In this document: in pieces, positions 1 to 11,223 of the stretch
How the letters are laid out: each line of letters opens with the position of its first letter
How positions within the stretch are numbered: the stretch's first letter is position 1
Made by a program: the position numbers and the translations under genes
From: Hypholoma sublateritium FD-334 SS-4
Lineage: Eukaryota; Basidiomycota; Agaricomycetes; Agaricales; Strophariaceae
NCBI GenBank assembly: GCA_000827495.1
Contig: KN817555.1
Location: 261,928 to 325,927, forward strand
Length of the DNA stretch: 64,000 nucleotides
Reading direction: 5' to 3'
The notes under the pieces: model-generated
Seen by the model: the letters and a program-made list of their open reading frames with translations, nothing else
The model's database searches: none
Told to the model about the DNA's origin: nothing

Positions 1-687
1 ATACAACGGGAAGTTGGAACCCTCTGATAAAATCACCAGTAGATCCCAGACATTCTCCAAGTAAGCGCGTTTGGTTCGGTTTGATGGACACTCATTCAAC
101 CTCTACCAGAACGATATCATTCAACTATCCTGATTTTCAGTGCGATCTAAGAGTCATAGTCTATCGAATAAGACGGAAAACGTCCGCAACAAACTGAAAA
201 GGAACTGTAAGCAGTCGTCAAATACCGGACAGCGAGTCGGTCGTAAGTTCATATCGTTTCCGGTATGTTCTAATACTTCTCGGCAGTTGGCACCAACAGC
301 TGAATTATCGTAAACAGGCTAATTGCACTGTGATACAGTCTCATAAGGACTAATGTCACACCTGAGGGCGTCCGGTCCAGGCGAGGTTTCCCTCGCTTTT
401 CGAACGGAATAAGTATGGATAGAGTTTGTCGAGATTGCAACAGCTCCCCAGGCTTTGATTTGAATGGCAATTGCAGTAAGTATCTGTGTAGTTAGGTATG
501 CATCCCCGAAAGGCATTCTAAAAATATGTGAGTAGAGCTGTCCCCGGATTACTTGCCCTTGGCTGATACGGCGTGCGAGGAATCAGAAAAATCGCGCGAT
601 CTCGGTTCTTCTTTGCATGGCAGACGCACATAAAGGTAGAGAGTCAATTTCGGATGCCTACATTCAACATCAAATCACAAATCGGTC
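1..687. other. No gene recognised (upstream flank)
   Basis: Only short, mutually inconsistent open frames occur here. I see no domain, no splice-consistent coding chain and no RNA gene. The distal part presumably holds the 5' flank and promoter of the vWA gene that follows; no clear TATA box stands out. Confidence 0.5.
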
Positions 688-2288
688 ATGTTTGCGTTGA
701 AGTGGGTTCGCCGTTTGTTCAGGCGGAAGAAGGAGAAGGCACCGAAATACGGCAATGCCGACGACGACGACGACGAGTATGATGATGACTCGGATCAAGA
801 GCGAGTGTAAGCTCCCGTCTATTTCAATTTTCTCTATATTTTTGTAGACGCATTAACGTCGTCTCGAATAAACAGTGATCTAGTCTTCGTGCAAGACACC
901 ACCGGGAGCCAGAAGAAATACATCGAGGCCGCAACAAAGGCAATCCGTACGGTTTGCGGGAAGATATCTCATACAGCTAATATACCAGAGGGAAACATAC
1001 GCTTTGGATTGATCGCCTTTCGCGACCACCCACCGCAGGAGCTCAGCTATGTGACCAAAGAATTCGGGTTCACCTCCAACATAATGTATATGGAGGGCAA
1101 CCTCAGGTCACTCAAAGCTTCGGGCGGCGGTGATGGCCCGGAAGCACAGACCGCGGCTCTCGCGAAAGCGCTGGATATGCCATGGGACGAAAGGTCAGCA
1201 AAGATTGTCGTTTTGATTACAGATTCTCCTCCCCACGGCGTGGCAAACACCCATGATGGGTTCCCAGACGGCTCTCCTGATCGTGAGTAAAGCACGTATT
1301 TTTCATAAATATTACTCGCTGAGCATGATCAGAGAATGACCCCTTGTCTATCGCGCGTTCTATGTCTGAAAATGGGATAACTTTGGTAATTTTGGGGCCT
1401 GATCAGTCTTAAATTCCGTTGACCTGACCCAATGGATGCATAGTTTGTTGTCGGCTGCGAGCCAGCATTGAGCACGTATAATGTAAGTCTCGATTTTGTA
1501 TCAATCAATGGATACCAATCTTTACTATCCTAATAGACGGCAGTTGCTTTTTATAAGGGTCTAGCCGAGATCGCTAGGCAAGCGCTTAGGCGTTGTTCAA
1601 TTAAGCGCCCAGTCTGACTTGTGTACAGCGGGAAAATGTTCCCACTCACCGAAGCCGAGGAGCTAGGTGACTATGTTGTTGGGACAGCATTGGAGGCAAT
1701 TTCCATGGAGAAATTGATACGGAAATATCAGAGGAACATCCTGAAAAGTGTCCACAGCAAATCAAAGCCCTTCACAGAAGTGGTGAAGGAGATCGATGAA
1801 AAATTGCAGAGAAGGGGCGCCAAAGTTCAAACCGCATATGTCCACGATATCTACACCACTAACGCGGGCGAAAGACAAAAGGAGGTGTGGACAAAAGCAG
1901 ACAATATAGCTGAGGCCAGGAAGGCGATTGGCAAGGTGGGTGTTTACTGTTGTGGCATCGACTGTCAATGTACGTTAATTGACGTTCAATCGGTCTGAGA
2001 AGAACCCGGAGAACGAATATGATATCTACTACTATGACCCCACCATCGAGTGTCAAGAAGAATATGGCTCCGGGCCCCGGCGCAAACCTGCTGCGTCCCA
2101 TGCTGGCCCGAGCATGACCGTCCAGGAGACGGCGATTAGTTATTCGCAGGTATGTAGAACAGCGAGAAATAAAATTCGTGAAGGATCCTAATTTTATCAA
2201 GGCGGAACGCATTGTCATGCAAAGTCTGATAAGGAATTCTCAAACTCGGGAAAAGGTGAAGGCGCAAGGCATTAGTTCCAGCTCGTAG
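688..2288 (+). CDS. von Willebrand factor A (vWA) domain protein
   Basis: Spliced model of 400 residues. Exons: 688-806, 876-1282, 1333-1385, 1444-1482, 1537-1577, 1629-1935, 2000-2149, 2202-2288; all joins keep frame and end at TAG. The N-terminus is basic ([10 protein letters not shown]), followed by an acidic Asp/Glu run. A vWA fold then begins with [11 protein letters not shown], a MIDAS-type metal-binding loop in the D-x-T/S-x-S form, and continues with the hydrophobic strand [12 protein letters not shown]. This resembles the vWA domain of alpha-kinase/vWA fungal proteins, but no kinase domain is present. The C-terminal part is charged and probably helical. Such domains usually bind a protein ligand through a divalent metal; the partner is unknown. 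The intron at 1578-1628 starts with GC instead of GT. The start is the first ATG in frame with the acidic segment. Confidence 0.85.
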
Positions 2289-2434
2289 TCATGGCTCTCA
2301 GGTTCAACCAGGATGTGAATTAACAAGGTCGCCATATTATTTTGTACATCGTTATATCCTTCAGACTATAATATATACCCATACCCTCATGGAGAGATAG
2401 AAAACACCATCGAGGTGTATCCAAAACCAATAAC

Positions 2435-3838
2435 CTATACAAATACAAAACTGGTGCGATTTGCAATGTCAGTATTCGTGGCCACCAACGTCATATTGCG
2501 CCCTTCATTAGTGCGCTGGAACATCGCGACCCCCCCGTCCAGATTAGCGCCGGCGATGAGGAACGCGTCTCCACCATCAGCTTTATTCCCGAGCGCCATG
2601 CTACGAATCTGCCTCAGACCGGTGAACACCTGCGACTGCAGAGTGAGAGTCCCATTGATGGTGTTAATGACCTGGATCTCCCCATCTCGCGCATTTAAAC
2701 CGTGACTTCGCAGATCCCGAGCATGGGATCGGCGAGATGTAGTGGGTGCAGATAAATTCAAAGCCGTTTGCGTGAATTCAAAGATGGCGATGGAATCCCC
2801 GCGCGGGTCGAACTCAGGGCCCAGATTGCGGTTACTGACGTAGATGAGCGGGTTGGGGAACGCGGAGGTAGCTTCGGAGATGAGGATTTCCGCAGCGGCG
2901 AAGTTTCCCGTGAAATTTAAGTCTGTGGGCACGATGCTCACGTTTGCGAGAAGCGGGAAGGTCGTGCCGTTCGGAGCCCCGGGAATTACTTGAGCGGTGA
3001 GCGTAGAGGTAGTCTCGTGAACAGTGAAGAGGATTCCATCTACATGGGTCGTGATGAACCGAGCACTGAAGAGAGAGATGGTATAGAGCTACGAACCTCG
3101 GATGGCGATGTGCCGAGGCCCACTTCCAGCGTCAATGTCTATCTGCCCTTGTACGCTGAATTGTCCAGGGGCGCCGTCATTGATAAGGCGCCAAATTTTA
3201 TCTGCCCCCTATAGCACGAGTGAGCGACATAATCATACAAGATTAACTGCCAGTTCCAACTCACCAGATCGGCAACAAACACCTCCCCATTATACTCGAG
3301 AGACATATGTGGGTTCGATTTGTTCTCAGATACTGGAAAAGTAACCACTGTGCTATTCGTCACGAAATGCAGTGGGTCATCCGGCAGAGTAGCCACAAAA
3401 TCAGAGTTTGGAGACCCGAACTATGTAAACAGTCAGCGCGTCACTCACGGTCGGTATACTGGTAAGGGCGCTCACATTTATCGCCGAAACTTCTCCAGTT
3501 GACAACGGGTTAGTGAACGTGGGACCACTTCCACCTGTTGAAACTGTATCGACTAGACTCAGGCTACCATCTGCATGAACAGAAAAGGACTGGAGGGCCC
3601 CAATAGGTTCGACTTCGTTTGTGGCACTGTAACTCGTTTTAGCCTCATTCGAACAACTGAAATAAATCGATTCGACTCACTAGAGCACATTTGAGTTGTT
3701 GGGATGCAGTGCAATCCATGACGGGTTCTCTCCCGTAGTGGTCTCATTAATGAGTGTTAGAGTTGATGTGTCATTGTTGAAAACGTATGTTGCAATGAAT
3801 GTCGAGAAGCCGCCCGCGAGGATCGTGAAATTGACCAT
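2435..3838 (-). CDS. Lactonase-type seven-bladed beta-propeller protein
   Basis: Minus-strand gene starting MVNFTILAGGF. Clear exons are 3681-3838, one ending in the GEVSAIN segment, one with FGSPNSDFVATLPDDPLHF, one ending HIAIR, and a long last exon reaching 2435. Introns of about 54 nt give the most family-like joins. The repeated blade-type segments, the GSGPRHIA motif, the NPLIYVSNRN segment and the C-terminal FLIAGANLDGGV segment fit the 6-phosphogluconolactonase/3-carboxymuconate cyclase-like propeller family (Pfam Lactonase). In this family many fungal members have no proven substrate, so lactonase activity is inference. No signal peptide is evident. The segment before the last blade (SRRSHARDLRSHGLNARDG) is less conserved-looking and may hide another small intron. 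Confidence 0.85.
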
Positions 3839-4208
3839 TGTAGTTGCAAGTCAGTCACTGTCGTAGGAATTGAAAGAGAGGATATGAAATCGGTGGCACT
3901 AGGCCTATGAAAGAACAGGAGAGGGAAGGAGAGGGAAGGAAGAAGCTGAATGTGGAACAAAGCTGAAAGCACGACGTTTTATAAGTTGACATCGCTTGGC
4001 CACGGGGTGGCACAGGCCTGAGGCCGGGCTTGGAAGAAAGCCACAAATTGATCAAACTTCGGGCCGAGCAGTGCTGGCCAAATGACATCATCGTTGCTGA
4101 GAATGACAAGAGAATGACTGGCCGATGTGACTTAGGGTCTAAACAGACAAAAACCGGAAAGATTGGGTGATAAGCAGTAGATTTTCCAGTCGGCATAGGT
4201 ATTGACGC
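3839..4208. other. Intergenic region, promoter side of the propeller gene
   Basis: About 370 nt between the start of the propeller gene and the ABC-transporter relic. It contains purine-rich repeats (GGAGAGGGAAGGA around 3920) but no gene that I recognise. Confidence 0.4.
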
Positions 4209-5200
4209 TCAACACATCGCTCCCTTCTTTGAGTAGCGTGTCATTCTCCTATAGTAAATCGTGCGTGTAGGATATTCGTCGATCGAGGTTCTCTCGTCCA
4301 CCTTTGCGTCCGGTTCTGCCTGTCGATCATCTCCCGCCTTGTTCCCAGTGATGGTATTCACAGGATCCCCAAGAGGCTTGGCGGGATCGTACAGCGTACC
4401 CGCCGTCTCCCACTCGAAGTCTCCCTCGGGATGGAGTGCAAGCACCTTCGCCGAGTCGATGTGGTACGGCTCCGCGAGCCCCTCGGCGGTCCGGAACGCG
4501 CCCAGGCGCCCAAATGCGACAAGCACGTCCGCTAAGACGACAGGACGAGCGGAAAGAGGAGAAGAGGCGCGCGCATGACCTGCGTGACGTGTTAGTGTAC
4601 ATGAGCGAGTGTGTGGCGAGGGGAGGGTAATTACATTGAATCACTGTAGCGCCGTGAAGACAGTCGCGACGTTCAGCTCATGGTTGGTCAGTGAGTAGGT
4701 TATCTGCGATGAAGTGGTCGGTCAAATGCCATTATAAAACAAAGGATGTAACATACGTATTACGGATCAGCAATGCTGGCGAGTACCGGCAGGAAGTAGA
4801 AGGTGGGGAGCAGGAGCGCCGTGGCAGCCCTGGTCAGCAATGCGAGTGAGTGACACAATGTTACTTCGAGTCCACGAAATACGCACGACGACGATTTGTT
4901 GATCTCCTGTTCGCGCAGACCCGTAATCCGCTCCGCGTAGAAGGCCTCCCAGGCGAATGTAGTGATTCATCGTCTGGAGAACGTGCGATCAGTCAGATGG
5001 GCACGAATCGCAATTGGTGAGAAACTTACTGTGCTCGAAATTTCTGCAGCCCAAAAATCCACTCAGATCGCGATACATTCGCCATGGAGCGACGAGCGCA
5101 CCTTGTACAAAAGAAATCACGAACGCCATACCGATCCCATATCCAACGCCGCCTGGGTCTGAGCTCATTGCACGCTCGGCACCCGGAGGTGAGGTGTGCA
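4209..5200 (-). pseudogene. Decayed ABCC (MRP-type) transporter relic
   Basis: Minus-strand fragments match, in order, parts of the intact ABCC transporter at 12.0-18.2 kb. Around 5090-5180: GGVGYGIGMAFVISFVQGA (intact GIGYGIGLAFAIYIMQG). Around 4960: MNHY. Around 4870-4955: WEAFYAERITGLREQEI (intact WESFYAHKVTGLREQEI). Around 4780-4830: LLPTFYFLPVLAS. At 4400-4526: AFGRLGAFRTAEGLAEPYHI (intact SFGRLGKFLTAEELKESYLI). Both nucleotide-binding domains and the second membrane domain are missing. The MNHY segment runs almost straight into the WEAFY segment, which indicates a large internal deletion. Frames also shift between fragments. It cannot make a working transporter. Confidence 0.85.
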
Positions 5201-5859
5201 TACGTGTAGGCGGTGGTAAGCCGCGTAACAAAGCTCGGTGAGGTGCGGCGCCGTCGTTCTCAGCGTATCTGCGTGAAATCCTATCAGTGTCGCTTTCGAC
5301 CCGTTAATTCTGCTTCGCGCTCCGGGGGATTTTTATGCACTGGCTATCAGAAGCAACGCTCCCAATCCCAGAATTCGCGGCTTGAAAGTCTGATACAAGG
5401 CTTTGAAGACAGATTCGTCGTAGTGTGGAGCCTTCGAAAGACCGTTCTTGTCCGGCACAGGCCTTCTTTCTCGCTCACAGACACAGGCATCATAGGGATC
5501 AGCACCTGGTCATTCACAAGACCTGAGAAATATGGCAGCTTCTCCAGTGAGCATCAAGGCACACCCCTAGCCAATGTAATGTTAGACACAAGAGCCATCT
5601 TCAATGAATGTCATCCCACTAACTAAAATTTAGCAAGGAGGAAGCATCACAAAAGTCAGCAGAACAAAGTCACATCAATGTAAGGAGACAAAACCTTCAC
5701 TGAATTGTAGCAATGCTTTCCATAGTCAGAATTCAGAATTAAAGACAAATAATGCAAGGAGGTCAAATCAAGTCCCATCCATTTGCTGAATTCGAAAACC
5801 ACATCAACTGATGGGAAGTCAAGTATTCAGCAAAGAGAAAGACCTCGAAAAGAGGATCC
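5201..5859. other. Intergenic, no gene recognised
   Basis: Between the ABCC relic and the U2 snRNA. Only short open frames; nothing family-like. The proximal part may hold further unrecognisable ABCC relic sequence. Confidence 0.35.
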
Positions 5860-6047
5860 CCCGACGACGCAAGCCAGTAGTGCAGCAGCAAGGTCATCGC
5901 GTCCAAGGGGTGCAAGCAGAGCCCGAGGAGCTGGGGCGGCAAAAATAAGATAACCAGAAATGGAGGCGGTGCCTCCATAATAGTGGTTAAACTATTAAGA
6001 ACAGATACTACACTTGATCTAAGCCAAAAGGCCAGAGTGGTAAAGAT
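5860..6047 (-). ncRNA. U2 spliceosomal snRNA
   Basis: The reverse complement begins ATCTTTACCACTCTGGCC and continues with the nearly invariant U2 5' domain: GGCCTTTTGGCT, then AGATCAAGTGTAGTATCTGT. The branch-site pairing sequence GTAGTA lies at 6007-6012. Stem-loop IIb (GGAGGC...GCCTCC) follows, then the Sm-protein site ATTTTTG at 5940-5946, and 3' stem-loops, the last closing with GACGC...GCGTC at about 5866. The resulting length, about 187-188 nt, matches the usual U2 size. U2 pairs with the intron branch site in the spliceosome. The exact 3' end is estimated from the last stem. Confidence 0.95.
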
Positions 6048-6068
6048 TCAAAAATGTCCGGCCGAACG

Positions 6069-6075
6069 TTATATA
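6069..6075 (-). promoter_or_regulatory. TATA box of the U2 snRNA gene
   Basis: On the minus strand the sequence reads ACTATATAACG, with TATATAA 22-28 nt upstream of the U2 5' end. This spacing fits a core promoter TATA element. No A/B-box inference is needed; polymerase type is not shown by sequence alone. Confidence 0.6.
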
Positions 6076-6549
6076 GTCCCGGCGGAGAGCGCACGGGCCA
6101 TCTATTCACGTGATGTGGTGGTGGTGTTGCGATCGGCGCAACGCCGCACAATGCGCCGAGTCCGGACTCGGACGCTGATCATCATCAAGCTCAAGTCCTG
6201 TCCATGATGACGCCCAAATCACATCATGATCAAGATGCACAAGAGCAGGCAAGAAATGTGTCAACTTTCGATCCTGGAAACAGCTATACTTCTATGAATT
6301 ACACATTGTCACTGCGTGAGTTCCAGTTTACGAATCACTGCAAGTTCATTGCAATGCAACGAGGCGGACAGATCTACTTATTTGCATACCCAGGCTAGAG
6401 GATGTCATACGCGACCTTCTAATATTCTTGACGTATCCTCGAACACTGCACATATTGACATATACGTCGGCTTTCGCCTCAAACCTACCTGCTCAGCCTC
6501 AGATTACTGGACACGCCATTTCCGTGGAATCCTACGATAAAATAGTAAG

Positions 6550-7020
6550 GCAGGTAAATTCAGTCTGCGTTGAAGTCCGAGCGCAGATTTACAGCTGAAT
6601 TCAGAACGATAGGCCACAGAAAATCGTTCATGTCAAATGCGGATCATTTTGATTTGAAGCTCCGACGATGCCGGTTGTGCCTTCAACATCTTCCGCGTTT
6701 CGCCCATCGAATATCTTCAACCTGATCATCTGATACTGCGCGGCTCCCTCTTCGAAGAGAAGCCGGAACCTGGTGTTGTCTCCTGTGTTTACACCAAGTT
6801 CTTTGTTAACCACGATGAGCCTCTCCAGGCTTTGGCCAGCTTCATTTCGAACGCTGGTGCCCCGGAGATCTTCCCGATGGTCATGAGTTCTTGGTCATCT
6901 GCAGGGTTTGATTGATGTGTACTTTTTTCGGAGCTCGAATATTTAGACCCCGAATTTGATGTAACATTTTTTCTCTGGCCTATCGTTCTGAATTCAGCTG
7001 TAAATAAGTAATTGACCTGC
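6550..7020. repeat. Segment bounded by an imperfect inverted repeat
   Basis: About 30 nt around 6587-6614 (core TTTACAGCTGAATTCAGAAC) recur in inverted orientation at 6978-7005. Outside these, GCAGGTAAATT at 6550 and its near inverted copy at 7010-7020 extend the arms, with an extra ~26 nt in the left arm. The interior, about 370 nt, has only short frames and no transposase. I see no convincing target-site duplication. It may be a non-autonomous terminal-inverted-repeat element or a local inverted duplication. Confidence 0.6.
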
Positions 7021-7559
7021 ACTGCTTGACTGACGAATGTTCTCTGAAGTTGCCCACGAAAGGGGAAAGAAGCCCACTATGATTGTTACGGTCATTGTTT
7101 CCTACTGCCATCCATCCATCCATCCGTCGGAGAGCAAATTCTTCCTCAGCCTTTGGGGCTCTTCTCGACATTTTCTGTATGTTAGGTTGTTAAAGCAAGC
7201 GTCGACGGACTGAGCCAGCTACCATTTACATTTTACCACATAGGTATCTAGCACATGGCCCGAGAACCCTCAGAACAGCCACCACCGAGCGTGTGCTTCC
7301 CACTCGGTTTGCGAATATCCCAGCTGCCCTACCTGGGTGCGTCATCCTCTTTTAGTTCGTTGACTACGTTTGACTCATCCTCGTTTGTAAAGCTGTGCAT
7401 TTTCAAGCATGCACAGTGGACGTCTACCCGCCCCCTTTCTTTACCCTCCAGGCTCTTCGAGTCATTTTACGCCCTCTACATCCCCAAACGCCCCAACTTG
7501 TCCCCCCTATCGCTTCCCCTTTGCGGAAAATCGGACGAGCGCACGAAACACCAGAAATT
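7021..7559. other. 5' flank of RING paralogue 1
   Basis: No separate gene is supported. The reading frame of the RING gene stays open upstream from about 7395, but the paralogues all begin 8-12 residues before the first RING cysteine pair, so this stretch is treated as promoter and 5' leader. The last 120 nt are pyrimidine-rich. Confidence 0.45.
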
Positions 7560-9415
7560 ATGCAGGCACATTTAGGCGCCGGATCGGCTTCTTGCCAGAA
7601 GTGCGTCGAACCCTTTGGCCGACTTGAGGATTTCAGAGCACCGTTTATGGTAGCCTGTGGCCATGTCTTCTGCCTTCTGTACGAGCGATCGCTATCATCT
7701 ACCGCCGGTCTGGGTACTGATCCAACATCACACTTGGCACGCAGCTGCTTGCACGACGAGCGCGCCAACGCCGCTGCGTGCTGCCCGCTCTGCCGGACGC
7801 CGTACGACCGTACTGGGTATCTCCGTCTCGCAGGGCTCGCGGGTACGGTACCGCACCGGCTCCGGTCCTTCGACATGGGCGCGAAGCTGCGCGGCGAAAT
7901 CGCGCGTGTGGACGGCCTGACAAATGATATGCAGCTTCGGACTTTGCACGACGACGCGCGGCGCTTCCTGGACTCACAGCCGCGAAATCGTGTGAGTCCC
8001 TCCCACAATGCGGCGATCGACGCTGATAATATATGGCGATACGGCAGTTCACTGATCTAGAAATCAATGTTCGCTTGCTGGGATGCTTTCTCGAGGCGAA
8101 GGAGACCGCGCAGGCGCAGGCCACCGTCGTGAATGCTCTCGTGGAGCAAGTGCACCAGCTGGGTGCAGACAAGGCGCAAATGCACAGGCAGCTACGCGAC
8201 GCCGAGCGTCAATACGCCCGCGAGCGGGAGTACGTCCGGAGTCGCGTGTACGACCTCATACGACAGGACCCGTAAGTTCCCGCCTCTGTTAGTTTTATTT
8301 TATCTTCACGATTTAATTTTAGTGATGTAAATATCTCTGTCCCCCCCGTGGCGCATGCTGACTTTCCGCCGTAGTTCAACCTCCTCTCCGAAGAGGTTTT
8401 GCAATTCCAGGTTGACATCAACGACCTCCGCCAGGCCGTGCACGCGCTGCGTAGCGAGATGGACGCCTCGACCGCCTCACTGGGGACACCCACGGGGGGG
8501 CCAACTCCCAGCATCCGTGTATTTCCCGCGTCCCCCTCGCCCAGGCCCTCGACCCTGGGCGGTGCGTCAGGCTCTCTCAGCCCGTTGTCCATGAGCGCTA
8601 TTGGAGATGACTTCGGCGCCCTGGCGCCGCTCATGTATGGCCCGCGCCTCACGGTGCCGCACAACGAAGACATCACCCGCACCCGTGAGGCGGTGTTCGC
8701 GCAGATCCGGCGGCGGCGCTCAGGCGGGCTCCGTACGGGCGCACTACCCACACCGCCTCTACCACCGCGCCCGCCGGCGCGCTCGCTGTCAGACGAGTCG
8801 ATCACAACAGTAGGTGAGCTCTACGACAATGAGTTACCAGCGCCTCGCGCGCCGTCGCCCGCGTCATCATCCGCGCCATCGTCCGCGCCGTCCGACGACG
8901 ACGACGAGGGGGGCACAACGACGCCGTACTATTCTCCACTCTCCAACAGCGCCGGCCTGCCGGCATCGCCCCCCGACGTCCCGAGGACTGACCCGCGGCC
9001 CCCGTCTGCGGCGGCTTCGCTAGAGGACCCCTCCGGCACCGAGGCCGCGACGCCCGCGCTGCAGATACTACGCACCCCGGCCGCGCTGCGCCATGCGCGC
9101 TCGGTGTCGCGCCTCGTTGAGCGGCTCCCGATACACCTCGTGCAGTTGCTTGGACGCACACTTGGAGACCCACCCGTGCTGGACGGGGGCGCGGGCACAG
9201 GCGTGCTCGAGTTCTTTGAGCGCGTTTTTCCATATCGCGGAGAGCGCACTGCGAGTGCGCCGCCGGGATCCAGTGCGGTGCAGAGCAGCGGAACGGCGGC
9301 CACGGGTGATTTGGGGCCTGGGGTGGAAATGATGCCACCTGTCCTGGGGCCCGGAACACTTGATGATACGAGCGCAGGATACCAGGAGAGTGTGAGTGCC
9401 GGGCACGCACAATGA
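7560..9415 (+). CDS. RING-finger/coiled-coil protein, paralogue 1
   Basis: 544-residue spliced model: exons 7560-7678, 7745-7991, 8048-8271, 8323-8326 (4-nt microexon TGAT), 8375-9415. A complete C3HC4 RING forms only after splicing: CQKC, CGHVFC, LLC, then CPLC, residues about 12-57. A linker ends RRFLDSQPRNRF, followed by a long alpha-helical coiled coil (about residues 122-230). The remainder is Pro/Ser/Ala-rich and apparently disordered, with a four-Asp run, and ends in a short helical segment near LVERLPIHLVQLLG. RING proteins are commonly E3 ubiquitin ligases; that activity, and any target, is inferred. Without the microexon the coiled-coil exon and the tail exon are out of frame. The start was chosen by comparison with the three paralogues in this window. 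Confidence 0.85.
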
Positions 9416-9980
9416 CTGGTAACGGCTGCTGAGCTGCTGCTCCCTGCTATTGGAGAAGTTCTAATGACACTCCGAAGAACTGTGGGTCAGTGTTGTCCAT
9501 GTTTATCCGTCTGAGGTACATTTTTTGTCCCATGACTTGCTGTGTTTTTCTCTGCTCTGCTGTGTACACTTATACGCTACCGTAACGTCTACAATAGTTG
9601 TAATTTCAATGTATCATATACCAAGCTATATCTACTGTAAACCAAGTATCAATCGAGTGCAAATCGAGTGTAACTTTAAGTACTGGACTAATTTCAAACT
9701 AATTTTAGATATTGTTGATCATCACGAACCTTGGAGAGCTTTATTCGCATTTCAGTCTCCCGACCACTCCCTCCCGTACGCCGTGGCCACGTTCCTAGTC
9801 TCACCTGCTCTCGCTGCTGAGACGCTGTCAGGTGGACTTCGGCATCACATGATCGGCCCGCCCGGGATCTGGCCCTGATATTTTTTTGCTCCGGCAGGAA
9901 ATTTGTTGAATCCGCAAAGCAACGATGAAAGGCGTCTGCAACGATGTCCATAACCTATCCATCACAATCCGCATAATCCC
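9416..9980. other. Intergenic, no gene recognised
   Basis: About 560 nt between RING paralogue 1 and the SET gene, both on the plus strand. It should hold the 3' end of the first and the promoter of the second; no clear TATA box or other element was identified. Confidence 0.4.
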
Positions 9981-11223
9981 ATGGCCACCCCGTCGCTCTA
10001 TGACATCTTATCGACGCCTTACGGTGGACGAGGCGCATTTGCCCGAGAGGCGATACCCCAAGGAACAATGATCCTCGCCTGTGCCGCGCCGTATGCGCAC
10101 GTCGTGTACTGGGAATTCCGCCGCGAGGTCTGCGCATGGTGCTTTGCCTACTCCTTCGAGAGCGGTAAAAGCAAGTGGGCGGTGAAGCTGGCCGGCAGCG
10201 AACACGTAGGTGGCAACGGTGGTGTGTGGTTCTGCACCGACGTGTGCCGCGCGGACTACATACGCGAGCATGAGGTCTTCGAGGGCTATGGCGCCGAGTG
10301 GCGAACGGATATCAACATCATGGTTGAGAAGATGCTGGCCGGGAACAGCAAACGCACCACCGCCGGGCTCGCAGTGCCGCCAGCAGGTTTGGTGTACCTG
10401 GAGACCATTGTACCGACCGATATCACCCCAGAATATCTGGACGTTGCGTGGGCCGCTGCGCGGGACGTGTCAGACCAACGGCGGGGCTGGACGGAAGAAA
10501 TGACGGAGTTCGAGGTGGACACCGCGCGCTTTGTACTCGACGGCCTCCTGCGCAAGATCATCGAGGAGGCCAACCCGGGAGCGGAAATGCTAGACCGCCT
10601 CGTCGACGACACACCCGGGTATTGCGTCGGCGCCGGGCGCTGGGCAGACTACATGGAGCTGCAGGACAACGAGTACGCGCTGATGTATACCAACCCGCAC
10701 ATGCTCGCGTCGCACATCCGCGTGTATCGTTTCCTGCGTCACATCACTACGATGCTGCCGCAGGTCCGCAGCAAGCTCAACGAGAAGTCCGTCCATGTCA
10801 TTGAGCAACTGCGGAAAAATCTCGCAACCCCCACAGACACTCGGGCGCTCTTGGGGCGCGATTCAGGGAACGTATTTGGACTTTGGGACACGGCAACCGA
10901 TGAGGGGAGCGAGATGCTGGGATGGGGAGCGTTTGTGTTCGGCTCGTACTTCAACCACCGTATGTTTCACCCTCTTTGACTGATTCGCCCGCTAATCCAT
11001 CGCAGATTGCGAACCCAACCTCAAGAAGAAGCGGAACAAGCGCGGCGTCGAATTTTATGCGTCGAAGGACATTGCACCAGGAGAAGAACTATGCATCAGT
11101 TACGCAGACGGTGTTTCGGTGGAGGAGAGAATGCAGCAGCTGGAAAGCGGCTGGTTTTTTGTTTGTCGCTGTACCAGGTGTGCACGGGACTTGGAGCGAG
11201 CGTCTGGGACGCCATCTATCTGA
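9981..11223 (+). CDS. SET domain protein with MYND-like zinc finger
   Basis: 398 residues from exons 9981-10959 and 11006-11223. Near the N-terminus GRGAFAREAIPQG is the first SET motif. An inserted cysteine cluster (CAWC ... WFCTDVC ... H) resembles the MYND insert of SMYD/Set6-type proteins but has fewer obvious cysteines. The join at the intron restores the SET core FNHHCEPN, and further on GEELCISYADG gives the catalytic-fold tyrosine region. CRCTRC forms a post-SET-type cysteine cluster near the end. The family methylates lysines in histones or other proteins using S-adenosylmethionine; the substrate here is unknown. The start ATG precedes the GRG motif by a typical short distance. Confidence 0.88.

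Noticed and set aside
7424..8172. Minus-strand frames of up to 194 codons opposite RING paralogue 1
   Set aside because: They mirror the plus-strand RING exons; the plus frame has intact zinc ligands and matches three paralogues.
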